Positions 17,402 through 26,119 of a stretch of 59,008 bases of DNA are shown one piece after another. A program made the translations under genes and the position numbers. The notes beneath the pieces were generated by a model. That model had not been told where the DNA came from and searched no databases. It worked only from the letters and a program-made list of their open reading frames with translations. Source of the DNA: Hyphomicrobiales bacterium (GTDB taxonomy: Bacteria; Pseudomonadota; Alphaproteobacteria; Rhizobiales; Rhizobiaceae). Positions within the stretch are counted from its first letter, which is position 1. The number at the start of each line of letters is the position of its first letter. The DNA lies in NCBI GenBank assembly GCA_900467745.1, contig UBQW01000061.1, positions 1 to 59,008 on the forward strand, in the 5' to 3' direction.

Positions 17402-17708
17402 CTATTGGTCACTCGGTTCGTCGGAAGCGGCATGAATGGCCGGAAAATCGAGCGAATCCAATGGTGATTCAGATGCTGTACGCGCTGTAACACATGTCGG
17501 GCATGCGAAAAATTCGCTAATATACGAACGCAACCAATACACTTGCGAGCGCCGCGCGAGGGTGCGTTTTGTGATCGAACCAGGCGAATGTTACAGGCGG
17601 CGTCAGAGGGCAGGAGCGGTTACGGTGACAGCGCCAGCGGCAAAAACGAGAAATGGCCGGGTCGGGCCCCGGCCATCTCCTATGTGGCTTTCGGTCGGGA
17701 GAAAACCG
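17402..17708. other. Intergenic region between acyltransferase and idhA
   Basis: This 307-bp stretch contains no convincing gene. Besides the idhA terminator at 17653-17676 it holds the promoter of the acyltransferase gene (minus strand), in a locally AT-richer part around 17505-17535; no operator stands out. Confidence 0.6.
17640..17676 (-). terminator. Terminator of idhA
   Basis: ATGGCCGGG (17653-17661) and CCCGGCCAT (17668-17676) make a 9-bp stem with a 6-nt loop; on the minus strand the stem is followed by TTTCTCGTTTTTG. A classical intrinsic terminator. Confidence 0.85.
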
Positions 17709-18701
17709 TCAGCCGATCTTGATCAGCTTGCCTTCCTTGACGGACTGGACGGCCGCGTCGGCGAGCACGAGGGCAGCGAGGCCATCGGCGCCCGAGGGAG
17801 AGATCTTGGCGCCCTTTTCGATGGCGGCGATGAAGCTTGCGATCTCGTTGGCATAGGCTTCGGTGTAGCGGGTCATGAAGAAGTCGTGCAGCGGCGGGCG
17901 GGTATAGCCTTCGCCATTGGCGACTTCGATCGAGACGGCGCGCTGGTTTTCGGCCGAGACCATGCCCTTGGAGCCGTGCACCTCGATGCGCTGGTCGTAG
18001 CCATAGGTGGCGCGGCGCGAGTTGGAGATGATCGCCTGCTTGCCCGACTTGGTCTGCAGGATGACGGAAACGCTGTCGTAATCGCCGGCCTCACCGATCG
18101 CCTTGTCGACGAGGACGGCGGCGGTTGCTGTGACGGCGACCGGCTCTTCGCCGAGCAGGAAGCGGGCCATGTCGAAATCGTGGATCGTCATGTCGCGGAA
18201 GATGCCGCCGGAGCGCTTGATGTAATCGACCGGCGGGGCGCCCGGATCGCGCGAGGTGATCGTCACCATCTCGACGTCGCCGATGCGGCCATCGTCGATG
18301 GCATGGCGCACGGCCATGAAGTGCGGGTCAAAGCGGCGGTTGAAACCGACCATCAGCTTGCCCTTGGTCTCTTCCACGACCTTGATGCAGGCCTTGACGC
18401 GCTCGACGGAGAGATCGACGGGCTTCTCGCAGAAGATCGCCTTGCCAGCGCGAGCGAAGCGCTCGATCAGGTCGGCATGTGTATCGGTCGGCGTGCAGAT
18501 GACGACGGCGTCGATATCGCTCGCGGCTTCGATCGCCTCGATGGTGCGCACTTCGCAGCCGTAAGCGGATGCGATGGCGTTGGCGGCCTCGGGAAAGGCG
18601 TCGGCGACGGCAACGAGCCTTGCATTGGCATCGGCGCTGACCGCTTTGGCGTGAACCTTGCCGATACGACCGGCGCCGAGAAGACCAAATCTGACTGTCA
18701 T
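17709..18701 (-). CDS. idhA: Inositol 2-dehydrogenase (Gfo/Idh/MocA family)
   Basis: The 330-residue protein starts with a Rossmann fold (FGLLGAGRIGKVHAKAV) and has the family's catalytic lysine in EKPVDLS. Conserved downstream segments are GFNRRFDPHF, SGGIFRDMTIHDFDMARFL and EVHGSKGMVSAEN. This pattern is closest to inositol 2-dehydrogenase, which oxidises myo-inositol to 2-keto-myo-inositol with NAD+. GAGGAAG precedes the ATG at 18701. The gene stands alone with its own terminator; the rest of the inositol pathway is not in the window. Confidence 0.88.
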   Translation of the reverse strand: MTVRFGLLGAGRIGKVHAKAVSADANARLVAVADAFPEAANAIASAYGCEVRTIEAIEAASDIDAVVICTPTDTHADLIERFARAGKAIFCEKPVDLSVERVKACIKVVEETKGKLMVGFNRRFDPHFMAVRHAIDDGRIGDVEMVTITSRDPGAPPVDYIKRSGGIFRDMTIHDFDMARFLLGEEPVAVTATAAVLVDKAIGEAGDYDSVSVILQTKSGKQAIISNSRRATYGYDQRIEVHGSKGMVSAENQRAVSIEVANGEGYTRPPLHDFFMTRYTEAYANEIASFIAAIEKGAKISPSGADGLAALVLADAAVQSVKEGKLIKIG

Positions 18702-18868
18702 GACTTCCTCCCTTGAATTCGGCTTGCCTTCTCGCGGAATGGATGGGCCGAATTTATCTGCTTGTGGAATTTTCATTCCATTTTATCCGCGCGTCGTCAA
18801 GGCCGTGGGCCTTTCACATTTCAAGAAACCATCTTAAAGACACGTAACAGTTCATATGTGGGAATGAG

Positions 18869-19135
18869 ATGCAGCTGATCGATCCAAACCATCCGGCCTA
18901 CCGCGCGCTGTGGGTGCGCGTTCTCATCGTCGCGGTCTGCTTCGGCTGGACCGGGGTCGAGGCCCTGTGGGGCGATCCCTTCTGGGCGGTGCTGGCGGCC
19001 GGCGCCGGCGCTTATGCCGCCTACGTGCTGCTCTGGTCCTACAAGCCCGCAGACCCTACCGAGGAAAAAGCGGCCGTCGAGGAAAAGACCGCCGAGCCTG
19101 CCGAAACGCAGGACACTCCGAAGAACGACGCATAA
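18869..19135 (+). CDS. Small two-helix membrane protein
   Basis: The 88-residue protein has two predicted membrane helices, around residues 15-33 (RVLIVAVCFGWTGVEALWG) and 37-55 (WAVLAAGAGAYAAYVLLW), and a charged, glutamate/lysine-rich tail (EEKAAVEEKTAEPAE). Such proteins are widespread in Rhizobiales without a known function. GGGA precedes the ATG. Its stop codon directly abuts the stop codon of the convergent J-domain-like gene, with no base between. Confidence 0.8.
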   Translation: MQLIDPNHPAYRALWVRVLIVAVCFGWTGVEALWGDPFWAVLAAGAGAYAAYVLLWSYKPADPTEEKAAVEEKTAEPAETQDTPKNDA

Positions 19136-19657
19136 TCAGCGTCTGGCGCTTCTCGTCTTGCGGCGGATCGCTTCGTCGATCAGTTGATTGGCGATGGTCA
19201 TGCGCCTGGTGGCGTTGTCGCGAAACAGCGGGTGGACGCGGTCGGGATGATTGGCCTTGGCGAAGCCGCGTCGCTTGTCGCTGAGGCTTTGGACTGTGTC
19301 ATTCGCCGAGATCGCCAGTTCGGCGGCGATCTCAGGCAGCGCCGTGCGGGCGAGGTGCTGCGGCATCACCGGTTCGGGCTCGATTTCGGGGAGTGGCTCG
19401 GCCACCGGCTCGGGTGAGGGCTCGGGCGGCGTGGCGGCGTCGGTCGTCTCTCGCGGCGTTTCGAATTCCAGATTGTCGAAATAGGCCTGGCCGGGCCGCG
19501 CCGAGGGTGCGGAGACGCCCTCCATCACGTCGAAGGCGAGGCCCGTCGTGAAGCCCGGCATGCGGTGCGAAACGGGAGCGGCCTCTTCCACAGAGTCGCC
19601 ATCCTCTTCCTTCAGCCGATCGAGCACCGACTGGAACAGCGATTGTCCGAATAGCAT
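19136..19657 (-). CDS. J-domain-like protein
   Basis: A 173-residue acidic, proline-rich protein whose C-terminus looks like part of a DnaJ J-domain: KRRGFAKANHPDR contains the HPD triplet, followed by ATRRMTIANQLIDEAI, similar to helix III. Residues 1-110 are low-complexity and resemble no family I know. The J-like piece lacks an obvious full helix I, and it may recruit DnaK or be a divergent relic. The ATG at 19657 gives MLFGQSL and has GGAGG-like sequence upstream; the longer frame does not. Confidence 0.75.
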   Translation of the reverse strand: MLFGQSLFQSVLDRLKEEDGDSVEEAAPVSHRMPGFTTGLAFDVMEGVSAPSARPGQAYFDNLEFETPRETTDAATPPEPSPEPVAEPLPEIEPEPVMPQHLARTALPEIAAELAISANDTVQSLSDKRRGFAKANHPDRVHPLFRDNATRRMTIANQLIDEAIRRKTRSARR

Positions 19658-19731
19658 GGAGCCTCCCTTGCGCGAATGCGCATAGAACGCGACCAAGATG
19701 GCGTGGGGCTTGTGAGGCCCCATCCAAACAG

Positions 19732-20736
19732 TCAGGTCCCGCCCTTCCGGCTTTCGGCCAGCACCAGATCATAAAGCAGCCGTGCGCTCGGGGGCAGGGC
19801 GCGTTCCCTTGCGGTGATCAGGCTGTAGGGCCTGACGTTGATCTCGAAATCGATCGGCAGCACACGGACATCCGAGGCGCGGGAGCGCTGCGCCGCCAGG
19901 AAGTGGGCGACGTCGATGGCGATCGGGGCGATCGCGTCGGTCTGGCAGATGATCGCGCAGGTGAGCAGCAGCGACGAGGTGTTGACGATATTTTCTGGCA
20001 CGGCAACGCCGCGCGACAGGAACATGTCCTCGATCGTGCGTCTCAATAATGTGCCGGGGGGCTGGAAGACCCAATCATAGTCCGTCAGGTCGGCCATGGT
20101 GGCCACGCCCTTCTGTAATAGAGGATGGCCGCTGCGCACGATCAGGCAGGCGCGCTCGACGCCGATCTCCTGCACCTCGAAAAGCCGCGGGTTGAGATCA
20201 TCCGGGATGCGGCTGATGACGAAGTCGTGGCGGGCGGCCAGAAGTTCGCGGGCGAGCACGTTGCTGGTCTCGACCTGAATGTTGACCTCGATGCCGGGAA
20301 GTGCCGTGCGGATCTGTTTGATGGCGGGGACGACGAGGCTCATGGCGGGTGCCGTCACCGCGCCGATGAAGACCGATCCGCCCTTGCCGGATCTGAGCTC
20401 GGCGATCTCTCGGCTTGCCTCTCTGAGTTCCAACATGATCTTGCGCGCACGCCTTGCGAGTGCCTCGCCGAAGGTGGTCAGCACCACGCCACGGGCAACG
20501 CGCTCATAAAGCGGAGTCTTAACAATGGTCTCCATTTCCGACAGCATTCGCGACGCTGCGGGCTGTGAAACGTTAAGTGCTTCGGCAGCCGCCGAAATCT
20601 GGCCGCTATCTTCGATTGCGACGATCATGCGCAGGTGATTCAGCTTGAGACCCGACCGCAGAAGGCCGTCATCCCCAAAAATCTCTGTCTGTATATCCAC
20701 GTTTTCTAATGCCACATGCCCTGAATTGCTCGACAT
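19732..20736 (-). CDS. gbpR: LysR-type regulator of the chvE operon (GbpR-like)
   Basis: The 334-residue protein has a LysR helix-turn-helix at about residues 32-90 (LNHLRMIVAIEDSGQISAAAEALNVSQPAASRMLSEME) and a sugar-responsive effector domain. It lies divergent from chvE, as GbpR does in Agrobacterium, where it activates chvE in response to sugars such as L-arabinose, D-galactose and D-fucose. The ATG at 20736 is preferred because GGGGAGG precedes it by six bases; an ATG at 20763 lacks such a site. Its role here is inferred from position and family. Confidence 0.88.
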   Translation of the reverse strand: MSSNSGHVALENVDIQTEIFGDDGLLRSGLKLNHLRMIVAIEDSGQISAAAEALNVSQPAASRMLSEMETIVKTPLYERVARGVVLTTFGEALARRARKIMLELREASREIAELRSGKGGSVFIGAVTAPAMSLVVPAIKQIRTALPGIEVNIQVETSNVLARELLAARHDFVISRIPDDLNPRLFEVQEIGVERACLIVRSGHPLLQKGVATMADLTDYDWVFQPPGTLLRRTIEDMFLSRGVAVPENIVNTSSLLLTCAIICQTDAIAPIAIDVAHFLAAQRSRASDVRVLPIDFEINVRPYSLITARERALPPSARLLYDLVLAESRKGGT

Positions 20737-21005
20737 GGTTGCAGCCTCCCCACTGCTCTCCATCAAAAGTAATACTTTTTAACGATATACCAAATTTGTT
20801 ATGCCTTTTGCCACTTATTCTATTTGACAGTTATAGGAATCCATACCAGTTTGCCGCCGTGTGCTGGTTGGCACTCAACACGTGTGAGAGCGTGGAGGAG
20901 ACCTACTTCGTTTCTCGCTATTGAAGTATTATCCAATACGAAACCCGCCACAGTTCGGGGTGGGCGAGGAGTCGCCCGCGCATTTATTAACTTAGGGAGA
21001 GAGAG
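20737..21005. promoter_or_regulatory. gbpR-chvE divergent promoter
   Basis: The 269-bp AT-rich region contains candidate LysR half-sites: ATACC-N5-GTTAT-like sequence at about 20786-20801 and an inverted repeat GTATT-ATCC-AATAC at 20926-20939. GGGAGAGAGAG just before 21006 is the strong ribosome binding site of chvE. Which half-sites GbpR uses cannot be told by eye. Confidence 0.55.
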
Positions 21006-22070
21006 ATGAAATCCATTATCTCATTGATGGCAGCTGCCGCGTTCGGCGTTGCTTCGTTCGTTATGCCGGCTGTTGCCGCTGACAAGGGTCTCGTCGGTAT
21101 TGCCATGCCGACCAAGTCGTCCGCTCGCTGGATCGACGACGGCAACAACATCGTCAAGCAGCTCCAGGACGCCGGTTACACGACCGACCTGCAGTATGCA
21201 GACGACGACATTCCGAACCAGCTGTCTCAGATCGAGAACATGGTCACGAAGGGCGCGAAGGTTCTCGTCATCGCTTCGATCGACGGCACCACGCTGTCGG
21301 ACGTGCTGCAGAAGGCTGCTGACGCCGGTATCAAGGTCATCGCTTACGACCGCCTGATCCGCGATTCGGCCAACGTCAGCTACTACGCAACCTTCGACAA
21401 CTTCCAGGTTGGCGTTCTTCAGGCCGGCACGATCGTCGACAAGCTCGGCCTCAAGGATGGCAAGGGCCCGTTCAACATCGAGCTCTTCGGTGGTTCGCCT
21501 GACGACAACAACGCCTTCTTCTTCTACGATGGCGCAATGTCCGTCCTGCAGCCTTACATCGACTCGGGCAAGCTCGTCGTAAAGTCCGGCCAGACCGGCA
21601 TGGACAAGGTCGGCACGCTGCGTTGGGACCCGGCAACGGCCCAGGCTCGCATGGACAACCTGCTGTCGGCTAACTACACCGACGCCAAGGTTGACGCCGT
21701 TCTGTCGCCTTACGATGGTCTGTCCATCGGCATCATCTCCTCGCTCAAGGGCGTAGGCTATGGTTCTGGCGATCAGCCGCTGCCGGTCGTTTCCGGCCAG
21801 GACTCGGAAGTTCCTTCCGTCAAGTCAATCATCGCAGGCGAGCAGTATTCCACGATCTTCAAGGATACTCGCGAACTGGCGAAGGTTACCGTTGCCATGG
21901 TTGATGCCGTCATGTCCGGCAAGGAGCCTGAAGTCAACGACACCAAGACCTACGACAACGGCGTAAAGGTCGTTCCGTCCTACCTGCTGAAGCCGGTTGC
22001 CGTCACCAAGGAGAACTACAAGACCGTTCTCGTCGACAGCGGCTACTACAAAGAAGACCAGCTGAAGTAA
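21006..22070 (+). CDS. chvE: Multiple sugar-binding periplasmic receptor ChvE
   Basis: The 354-residue protein begins with signal peptide MKSIISLMAAAAFGVASFVMP and then GIAMPTKSSARWIDDGNNIV, virtually the Agrobacterium ChvE sequence. Landmarks include ADDDIPNQLSQIENMV, YDRLIRDSANVSYYATFDN, IELFGGSPDDNNAFFFYDGA and VVSGQDSEVPS. It binds aldoses such as arabinose, galactose, glucose and xylose for the GguAB importer; in Agrobacterium it also signals through VirA. Codon usage is highly biased, in line with abundant expression. A strong hairpin follows the stop. Confidence 0.96.
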   Translation: MKSIISLMAAAAFGVASFVMPAVAADKGLVGIAMPTKSSARWIDDGNNIVKQLQDAGYTTDLQYADDDIPNQLSQIENMVTKGAKVLVIASIDGTTLSDVLQKAADAGIKVIAYDRLIRDSANVSYYATFDNFQVGVLQAGTIVDKLGLKDGKGPFNIELFGGSPDDNNAFFFYDGAMSVLQPYIDSGKLVVKSGQTGMDKVGTLRWDPATAQARMDNLLSANYTDAKVDAVLSPYDGLSIGIISSLKGVGYGSGDQPLPVVSGQDSEVPSVKSIIAGEQYSTIFKDTRELAKVTVAMVDAVMSGKEPEVNDTKTYDNGVKVVPSYLLKPVAVTKENYKTVLVDSGYYKEDQLK

Positions 22071-22081
22071 TCTGACGAACG

Positions 22082-22125
22082 CCGGAATCCGCGCCTTCGC
22101 GCGCGGGTTCCGGTTTCCGATTTTT
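22082..22125 (+). terminator. Hairpin with T-run after chvE (partial terminator)
   Basis: CCGGAATCCGCGC (22082-22094) pairs with GCGCGGGTTCCGG (22101-22113); the tail is TTTCCGATTTTT. Since gguA follows in the same direction, this is likely an attenuator or mRNA stabiliser that keeps chvE more abundant than the transporter genes. Confidence 0.75.
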
Positions 22126-22170
22126 AGAACGCCAGGCCGATCTTACGGCCACGGCGCTGGAATTTTGATC

Positions 22171-23709
22171 ATGGAAAATACACTCCTCGAAATGCGGAAC
22201 ATCACCAAGACGTTCCCGGGCGTAAAAGCGCTCGAGAATGTGAACCTCAAGGTTCGCCAGGGTGAGATACACGCAGTTGTGGGGGAAAACGGGGCCGGCA
22301 AGTCGACCCTGATGAAGGTTCTTTCCGGTGTCTACCCCTCGGGCACCTATGATGGAGAGATCTTCTACGACGGTGACGTCCGCAATTTCAAAGTCCTGAA
22401 GGACTCCGAAGAAATCGGCATCGTTATCATTCACCAGGAACTGGCGCTCGTACCGCTGCTCTCGATCGGGGAAAACATCTTCCTCGGCAACGAGAATGCG
22501 AAGAGCGGCGTCATCAGCTGGGAAACCACCTTCAACCGCACCAAGCAGCTGCTCGCCAAGGTGGGCCTGCGCGAATCTCCGAACACGCTCGTGACCGACA
22601 TCGGCGTCGGCAAGCAGCAGCTCGTCGAAATCGCCAAGGCCCTGTCCAAGAGCGTCAAGCTGCTCATTCTCGATGAACCGACCGCGTCGCTCAACGAAAG
22701 CGATTCCGATGCGTTGCTGAACCTCCTGATGGAGTTCCGCAAGCAGGGCATCACGTCGATCATCATCTCGCACAAGCTCAACGAGATCCGCAAGGTCGCC
22801 GACCAGATCACCGTTCTGCGCGACGGCATGACCGTCAAGACGATGGACTGTCACAAGGAAGAGATCAGCGAGGACACCATCATCAGAAACATGGTGGGTC
22901 GCGATCTCGAAGACCGCTATCCGCCGCGCTCGGTGCCGATCGGCGAAACCATCTTCGAAGTGAAGAACTGGAATGCGTTTCACCAGCAGCATCGCGACCG
23001 CCAGGTTCTGCACGACATCAACATCAACGTCCGCAAGGGCGAGGTTGTCGGCATCGCCGGCCTGATGGGTGCCGGCCGTACCGAGTTCGCGATGAGCGTG
23101 TTCGGCAAGGCCTATGGCCACAAGATCACCGGCGAAGTCTATGTCGACGGCAAGCAGGTGGACACCAGCACCGTTCGCAAGGCGATCGATGCCGGTCTCG
23201 CCTACGTGACCGAAGACCGCAAGCATCTCGGTCTCGTGCTCGCCGACAACATCATGCACAACACGTCGCTCGCCAATCTGGCGGGTATTTCAAAGAGCAC
23301 CGTCATCGACGGCATCAAGGAAAGCAGGGTCGCGACCGACTATCGGTCGAAGCTGCGCATCCGTTCGTCGGGCATCTACCAGGAGACGGTGAACCTTTCG
23401 GGCGGGAACCAGCAGAAGGTCGTTCTGTCCAAGTGGCTGTTCTCTGATCCCGACGTGCTGATCCTCGATGAGCCGACCCGCGGTATCGACGTGGGTGCAA
23501 AATATGAAATTTATACTATCATCAACCAGCTTGCTGCCGATGGAAAAGGCGTTCTGATGATCTCGTCGGAAATGCCGGAACTGCTTGGCAACTGCGACCG
23601 CATCTATGTGATGAACGAAGGTCGCATCGTCGCTGAACTGCCGAAGGGCGAAGCGAGCCAAGAAACCATCATGCGCGCCATCATGCGCTCTGGGGAGAAG
23701 AAACAATGA
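22171..23709 (+). CDS. gguA: Sugar ABC transporter ATPase GguA
   Basis: A 512-residue double ABC protein of the AraG/MglA type. Domain 1 has Walker A GENGAGKST and Walker B LLILDEPTAS; domain 2 has GLMGAGRTE in place of a canonical P-loop, signature LSGGNQQ and LILDEPTRGID. The degenerate second P-loop is usual for the family. The ATG at 22171 is preferred over the TTG at 22165. It powers import of sugars carried by ChvE. The stop overlaps the permease start by ATGA. Confidence 0.95.
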   Translation: MENTLLEMRNITKTFPGVKALENVNLKVRQGEIHAVVGENGAGKSTLMKVLSGVYPSGTYDGEIFYDGDVRNFKVLKDSEEIGIVIIHQELALVPLLSIGENIFLGNENAKSGVISWETTFNRTKQLLAKVGLRESPNTLVTDIGVGKQQLVEIAKALSKSVKLLILDEPTASLNESDSDALLNLLMEFRKQGITSIIISHKLNEIRKVADQITVLRDGMTVKTMDCHKEEISEDTIIRNMVGRDLEDRYPPRSVPIGETIFEVKNWNAFHQQHRDRQVLHDININVRKGEVVGIAGLMGAGRTEFAMSVFGKAYGHKITGEVYVDGKQVDTSTVRKAIDAGLAYVTEDRKHLGLVLADNIMHNTSLANLAGISKSTVIDGIKESRVATDYRSKLRIRSSGIYQETVNLSGGNQQKVVLSKWLFSDPDVLILDEPTRGIDVGAKYEIYTIINQLAADGKGVLMISSEMPELLGNCDRIYVMNEGRIVAELPKGEASQETIMRAIMRSGEKKQ

Positions 23710-24914
23710 CTCCTGTCAACCCGACCAGCCACGAGGAAAGCAACGTCGTTTCCGTCGTCGATTACATCCGCGGCAACATTCGTGAATACGGCATGCTCAT
23801 CGCGCTCGTCGCGATCATGGTGTTCTTCCAGTTCTACACCGGCGGCATCCTGTTCAAGCCGGTCAACCTGACCAACCTCGTTCTCCAGAACTCGTTCATC
23901 GTCATCATGGCGCTCGGCATGCTGCTGGTCATCGTGGCCGGCCATATCGACCTTTCGGTCGGCTCCATCGTCGCCTTCGTCGGCGCGCTGGCGGCGATCT
24001 TCACCGTCTCCTGGGGCATGAACTTCTGGCTCGCGGCGCTGCTTTGTCTCGTGATCGGCGGCGTCATCGGCGCGGCGCAGGGCTATTTCATCGCCTATCA
24101 CCGCATTCCGTCGTTCATCGTGACGCTGGCCGGCATGCTGGTGTTCCGCGGCCTGACGCTGACGGTTCTCGGCGGCAAGAACATCGGCCCGTTCCCGAAG
24201 GAATTCCAGGTCATCTCCACCGGCTTCCTGCCTGGCGACATGGTCGACATCTTCGGCACGCCGACGCAGATCACCTCGCTGGTGCTCAGCGTCATCCTGC
24301 CGGTCATCCTGTTCTACCTCGCCTGGCGCCGCCGCAAGGTGAACGAAAGCCACGGCATCGACGTCGAGCCGATGGGCTTCTTCGTGGCGCAGAACGTCAT
24401 CATCTCGCTGGCGATCGTGGCGCTCGGCTACCTGCTGTCGACCTATCGCGGCCTGCCGAACGTTCTCATCGTCATGCTGGTGCTGATCGCGGCCTACAGC
24501 TTCGTCACCCGCCGCACGACCATCGGCCGCCGCATCTACGCGATGGGCGGCAATGAAAAGGCCACCAAGCTCTCTGGTATCAACACCGAGCGCCTGAGCT
24601 TCTTCACCTTCGTCAACATGGGCGTTCTCGCCGGTCTCGCCGGCATGATCGTGGCGCTTCGCCTGAACTCGGCGACGCCGAAGGCCGGCGTCGGCTTCGA
24701 GCTCGACGTCATCGCGGCCTGCTTCATCGGCGGTGCCTCGGCATCCGGCGGCGTTGGCAAGATCACCGGTGCCGTCATCGGCGCGTTCATCATGGGCGTC
24801 ATGAACAATGGCATGTCGATCGTCGGTCTCGGCATCGACTTCCAGCAGATGGTCAAGGGTCTCGTGCTGCTCGCAGCCGTCTTCTTCGACGTCTACAACA
24901 AGAACAAGGGCTAA
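23706..24914 (+). CDS. gguB: Sugar ABC transporter permease GguB
   Basis: The 402-residue inner-membrane permease has about ten hydrophobic segments and the family landmarks GHIDLSVGSIVAFVGAL, RIPSFIVTLAGMLVFRGL, RRIYAMGGNEKATKLSGI and GGASASGGVGKITGAVIGAF. It pairs with GguA and ChvE to bring in sugars. Translation is coupled to gguA by a four-base overlap. Confidence 0.95.
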   Translation: MTPVNPTSHEESNVVSVVDYIRGNIREYGMLIALVAIMVFFQFYTGGILFKPVNLTNLVLQNSFIVIMALGMLLVIVAGHIDLSVGSIVAFVGALAAIFTVSWGMNFWLAALLCLVIGGVIGAAQGYFIAYHRIPSFIVTLAGMLVFRGLTLTVLGGKNIGPFPKEFQVISTGFLPGDMVDIFGTPTQITSLVLSVILPVILFYLAWRRRKVNESHGIDVEPMGFFVAQNVIISLAIVALGYLLSTYRGLPNVLIVMLVLIAAYSFVTRRTTIGRRIYAMGGNEKATKLSGINTERLSFFTFVNMGVLAGLAGMIVALRLNSATPKAGVGFELDVIAACFIGGASASGGVGKITGAVIGAFIMGVMNNGMSIVGLGIDFQQMVKGLVLLAAVFFDVYNKNKG

Positions 24915-24935
24915 GCGCTTCGGCGCTGCCCACCT

Positions 24936-24967
24936 ATTCGCAGTGACTTGAATTCGCAGTGACATGA
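24936..24967. repeat. 16-bp tandem duplication in the gguB-gguC gap
   Basis: ATTCGCAGTGACTTGA (24936-24951) is followed at once by ATTCGCAGTGACATGA (24952-24967), which differs at one base. It is noncoding and may be a recent slippage event or a paired protein-binding site. Confidence 0.75.
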
Positions 24968-24976
24968 ACTTGCAAT

Positions 24977-24996
24977 CCGGCTCCCTCGGGAGCCGG
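24977..24996 (+). other. Stable hairpin before gguC
   Basis: CCGGCTCC-CTCG-GGAGCCGG is a perfect 8-bp stem with a tetraloop, 23 bp before the gguC start. There is no T-run, so it is more likely to affect mRNA processing or translation of gguC than to terminate. Confidence 0.7.
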
Positions 24997-25019
24997 AAGG
25001 GCGGAGCACATTCCGCGCA

Positions 25020-26036
25020 ATGGAAAAAAGGATGAAGACCGTGCTTATTTCGCAGATCAAGGGTTCGAACGGAGAGATCGTCGTCGCCGTGCGCGAGCCG
25101 GGCGGTACCGCGAAAGCCGTCAACAATGCCGGCAGCGTCTATGCACTCGCCATGGAAGCCGCAAACGGTGGCAAGTCGCTCGCTTCGGTAATCGAGGCCC
25201 ATGGCCTGGGTGACGCCGTCGATCTCGAAAAGGCTTATGCCGAAGGTCGCTTCCTGCCGCCGATGACGCATCCTGACGCTGCGCACCTGCACCTGACGGG
25301 CACGGGCCTGACGCATCTCGGCTCGGCCGCGACGCGTGACAGCATGCACAAGAAGACCTCCGAGGCCGCGGAAGAAACGCTGACGGACTCGATGAAGATG
25401 TTCAAGATGGGCCTTGAGAACGGCAAGCCGAAAGCCGGCGAAAAGGGCGTCCAGCCCGAGTGGTTCTACAAGGGCAACGGCTATGGTGCCGCAGCTCCTG
25501 GCGCCGCACTCGTCTCCCCATCCTTCGCGCTCGACGGCGGCGAAGAGCCCGAGATGGCCGGCATCTACGTGATCGCTGAGGACGGTACGCCGTTCCGCAT
25601 CGGTTTCGCGCTCTCAAACGAGTTTTCCGACCACGTCACCGAGCGCCAGAACTATCTCTACCTCGCGCATTCCAAGCTGCGTCCGGCAAGCTTCGGCCCC
25701 GAGATCCGCATCGGCGCGGCGCCTGAGGATATCCGCGGCACCTCGCGCATCAAGCGCGGCGACAAGGTGATCTTCGAAAAGCCCTTCCTGTCGGGCGAGG
25801 CGAACATGTCGCACACCTTCGCCAACCTCGAATACCACCACTTCAAGTACGGCCTGTTCCGCGTCCCCGGCGACGTCCATGTCCACATGTTCGGCACGGC
25901 GACGCTGTCGTTTGCCGAGGGCATCAAGACGGAAGAGGGCGACGTGTTCGAGATCGAGGTCGCAGACTTCGGCCTGCCGTTGCGCAATCCGCTGAAGATC
26001 GACGCCGAAGAAGAGATCGTCGTCAAGCAGCTCTGA
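25020..26036 (+). CDS. gguC: GguC, FAH-fold sugar-acid enzyme (AraD1 family)
   Basis: A 338-residue protein of the GguC/AraD1 group, related to the fumarylacetoacetate hydrolase fold. Metal-site-type acidic residues occur in GAEKGVQPEWFYKG and in DGGEEPEMAGIYVI. It lies between the transporter and the aldehyde dehydrogenase, where the pathway needs a 2-keto-3-deoxy-pentonate dehydratase; that is the likely activity, inferred from position and family. ATGs at 25020 and 25032 are both possible (AAAAAAGG before the second). Confidence 0.85.
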   Translation: MEKRMKTVLISQIKGSNGEIVVAVREPGGTAKAVNNAGSVYALAMEAANGGKSLASVIEAHGLGDAVDLEKAYAEGRFLPPMTHPDAAHLHLTGTGLTHLGSAATRDSMHKKTSEAAEETLTDSMKMFKMGLENGKPKAGEKGVQPEWFYKGNGYGAAAPGAALVSPSFALDGGEEPEMAGIYVIAEDGTPFRIGFALSNEFSDHVTERQNYLYLAHSKLRPASFGPEIRIGAAPEDIRGTSRIKRGDKVIFEKPFLSGEANMSHTFANLEYHHFKYGLFRVPGDVHVHMFGTATLSFAEGIKTEEGDVFEIEVADFGLPLRNPLKIDAEEEIVVKQL

Positions 26037-26119
26037 TTTCTCAGCTCTGGTTTCTAGGGCCCGGCGCATTGGCGGTCGGGCCAGTCTTTCATAAGCGGTA
26101 AAGGAGGCTTGCAGGGCCC

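Noticed and set aside
22003..25349. Long minus-strand frames opposite gguA and gguB
   Set aside because: Shadow of well-identified transporter genes; the aspartate/histidine-rich translation is typical of a reverse-strand artefact.
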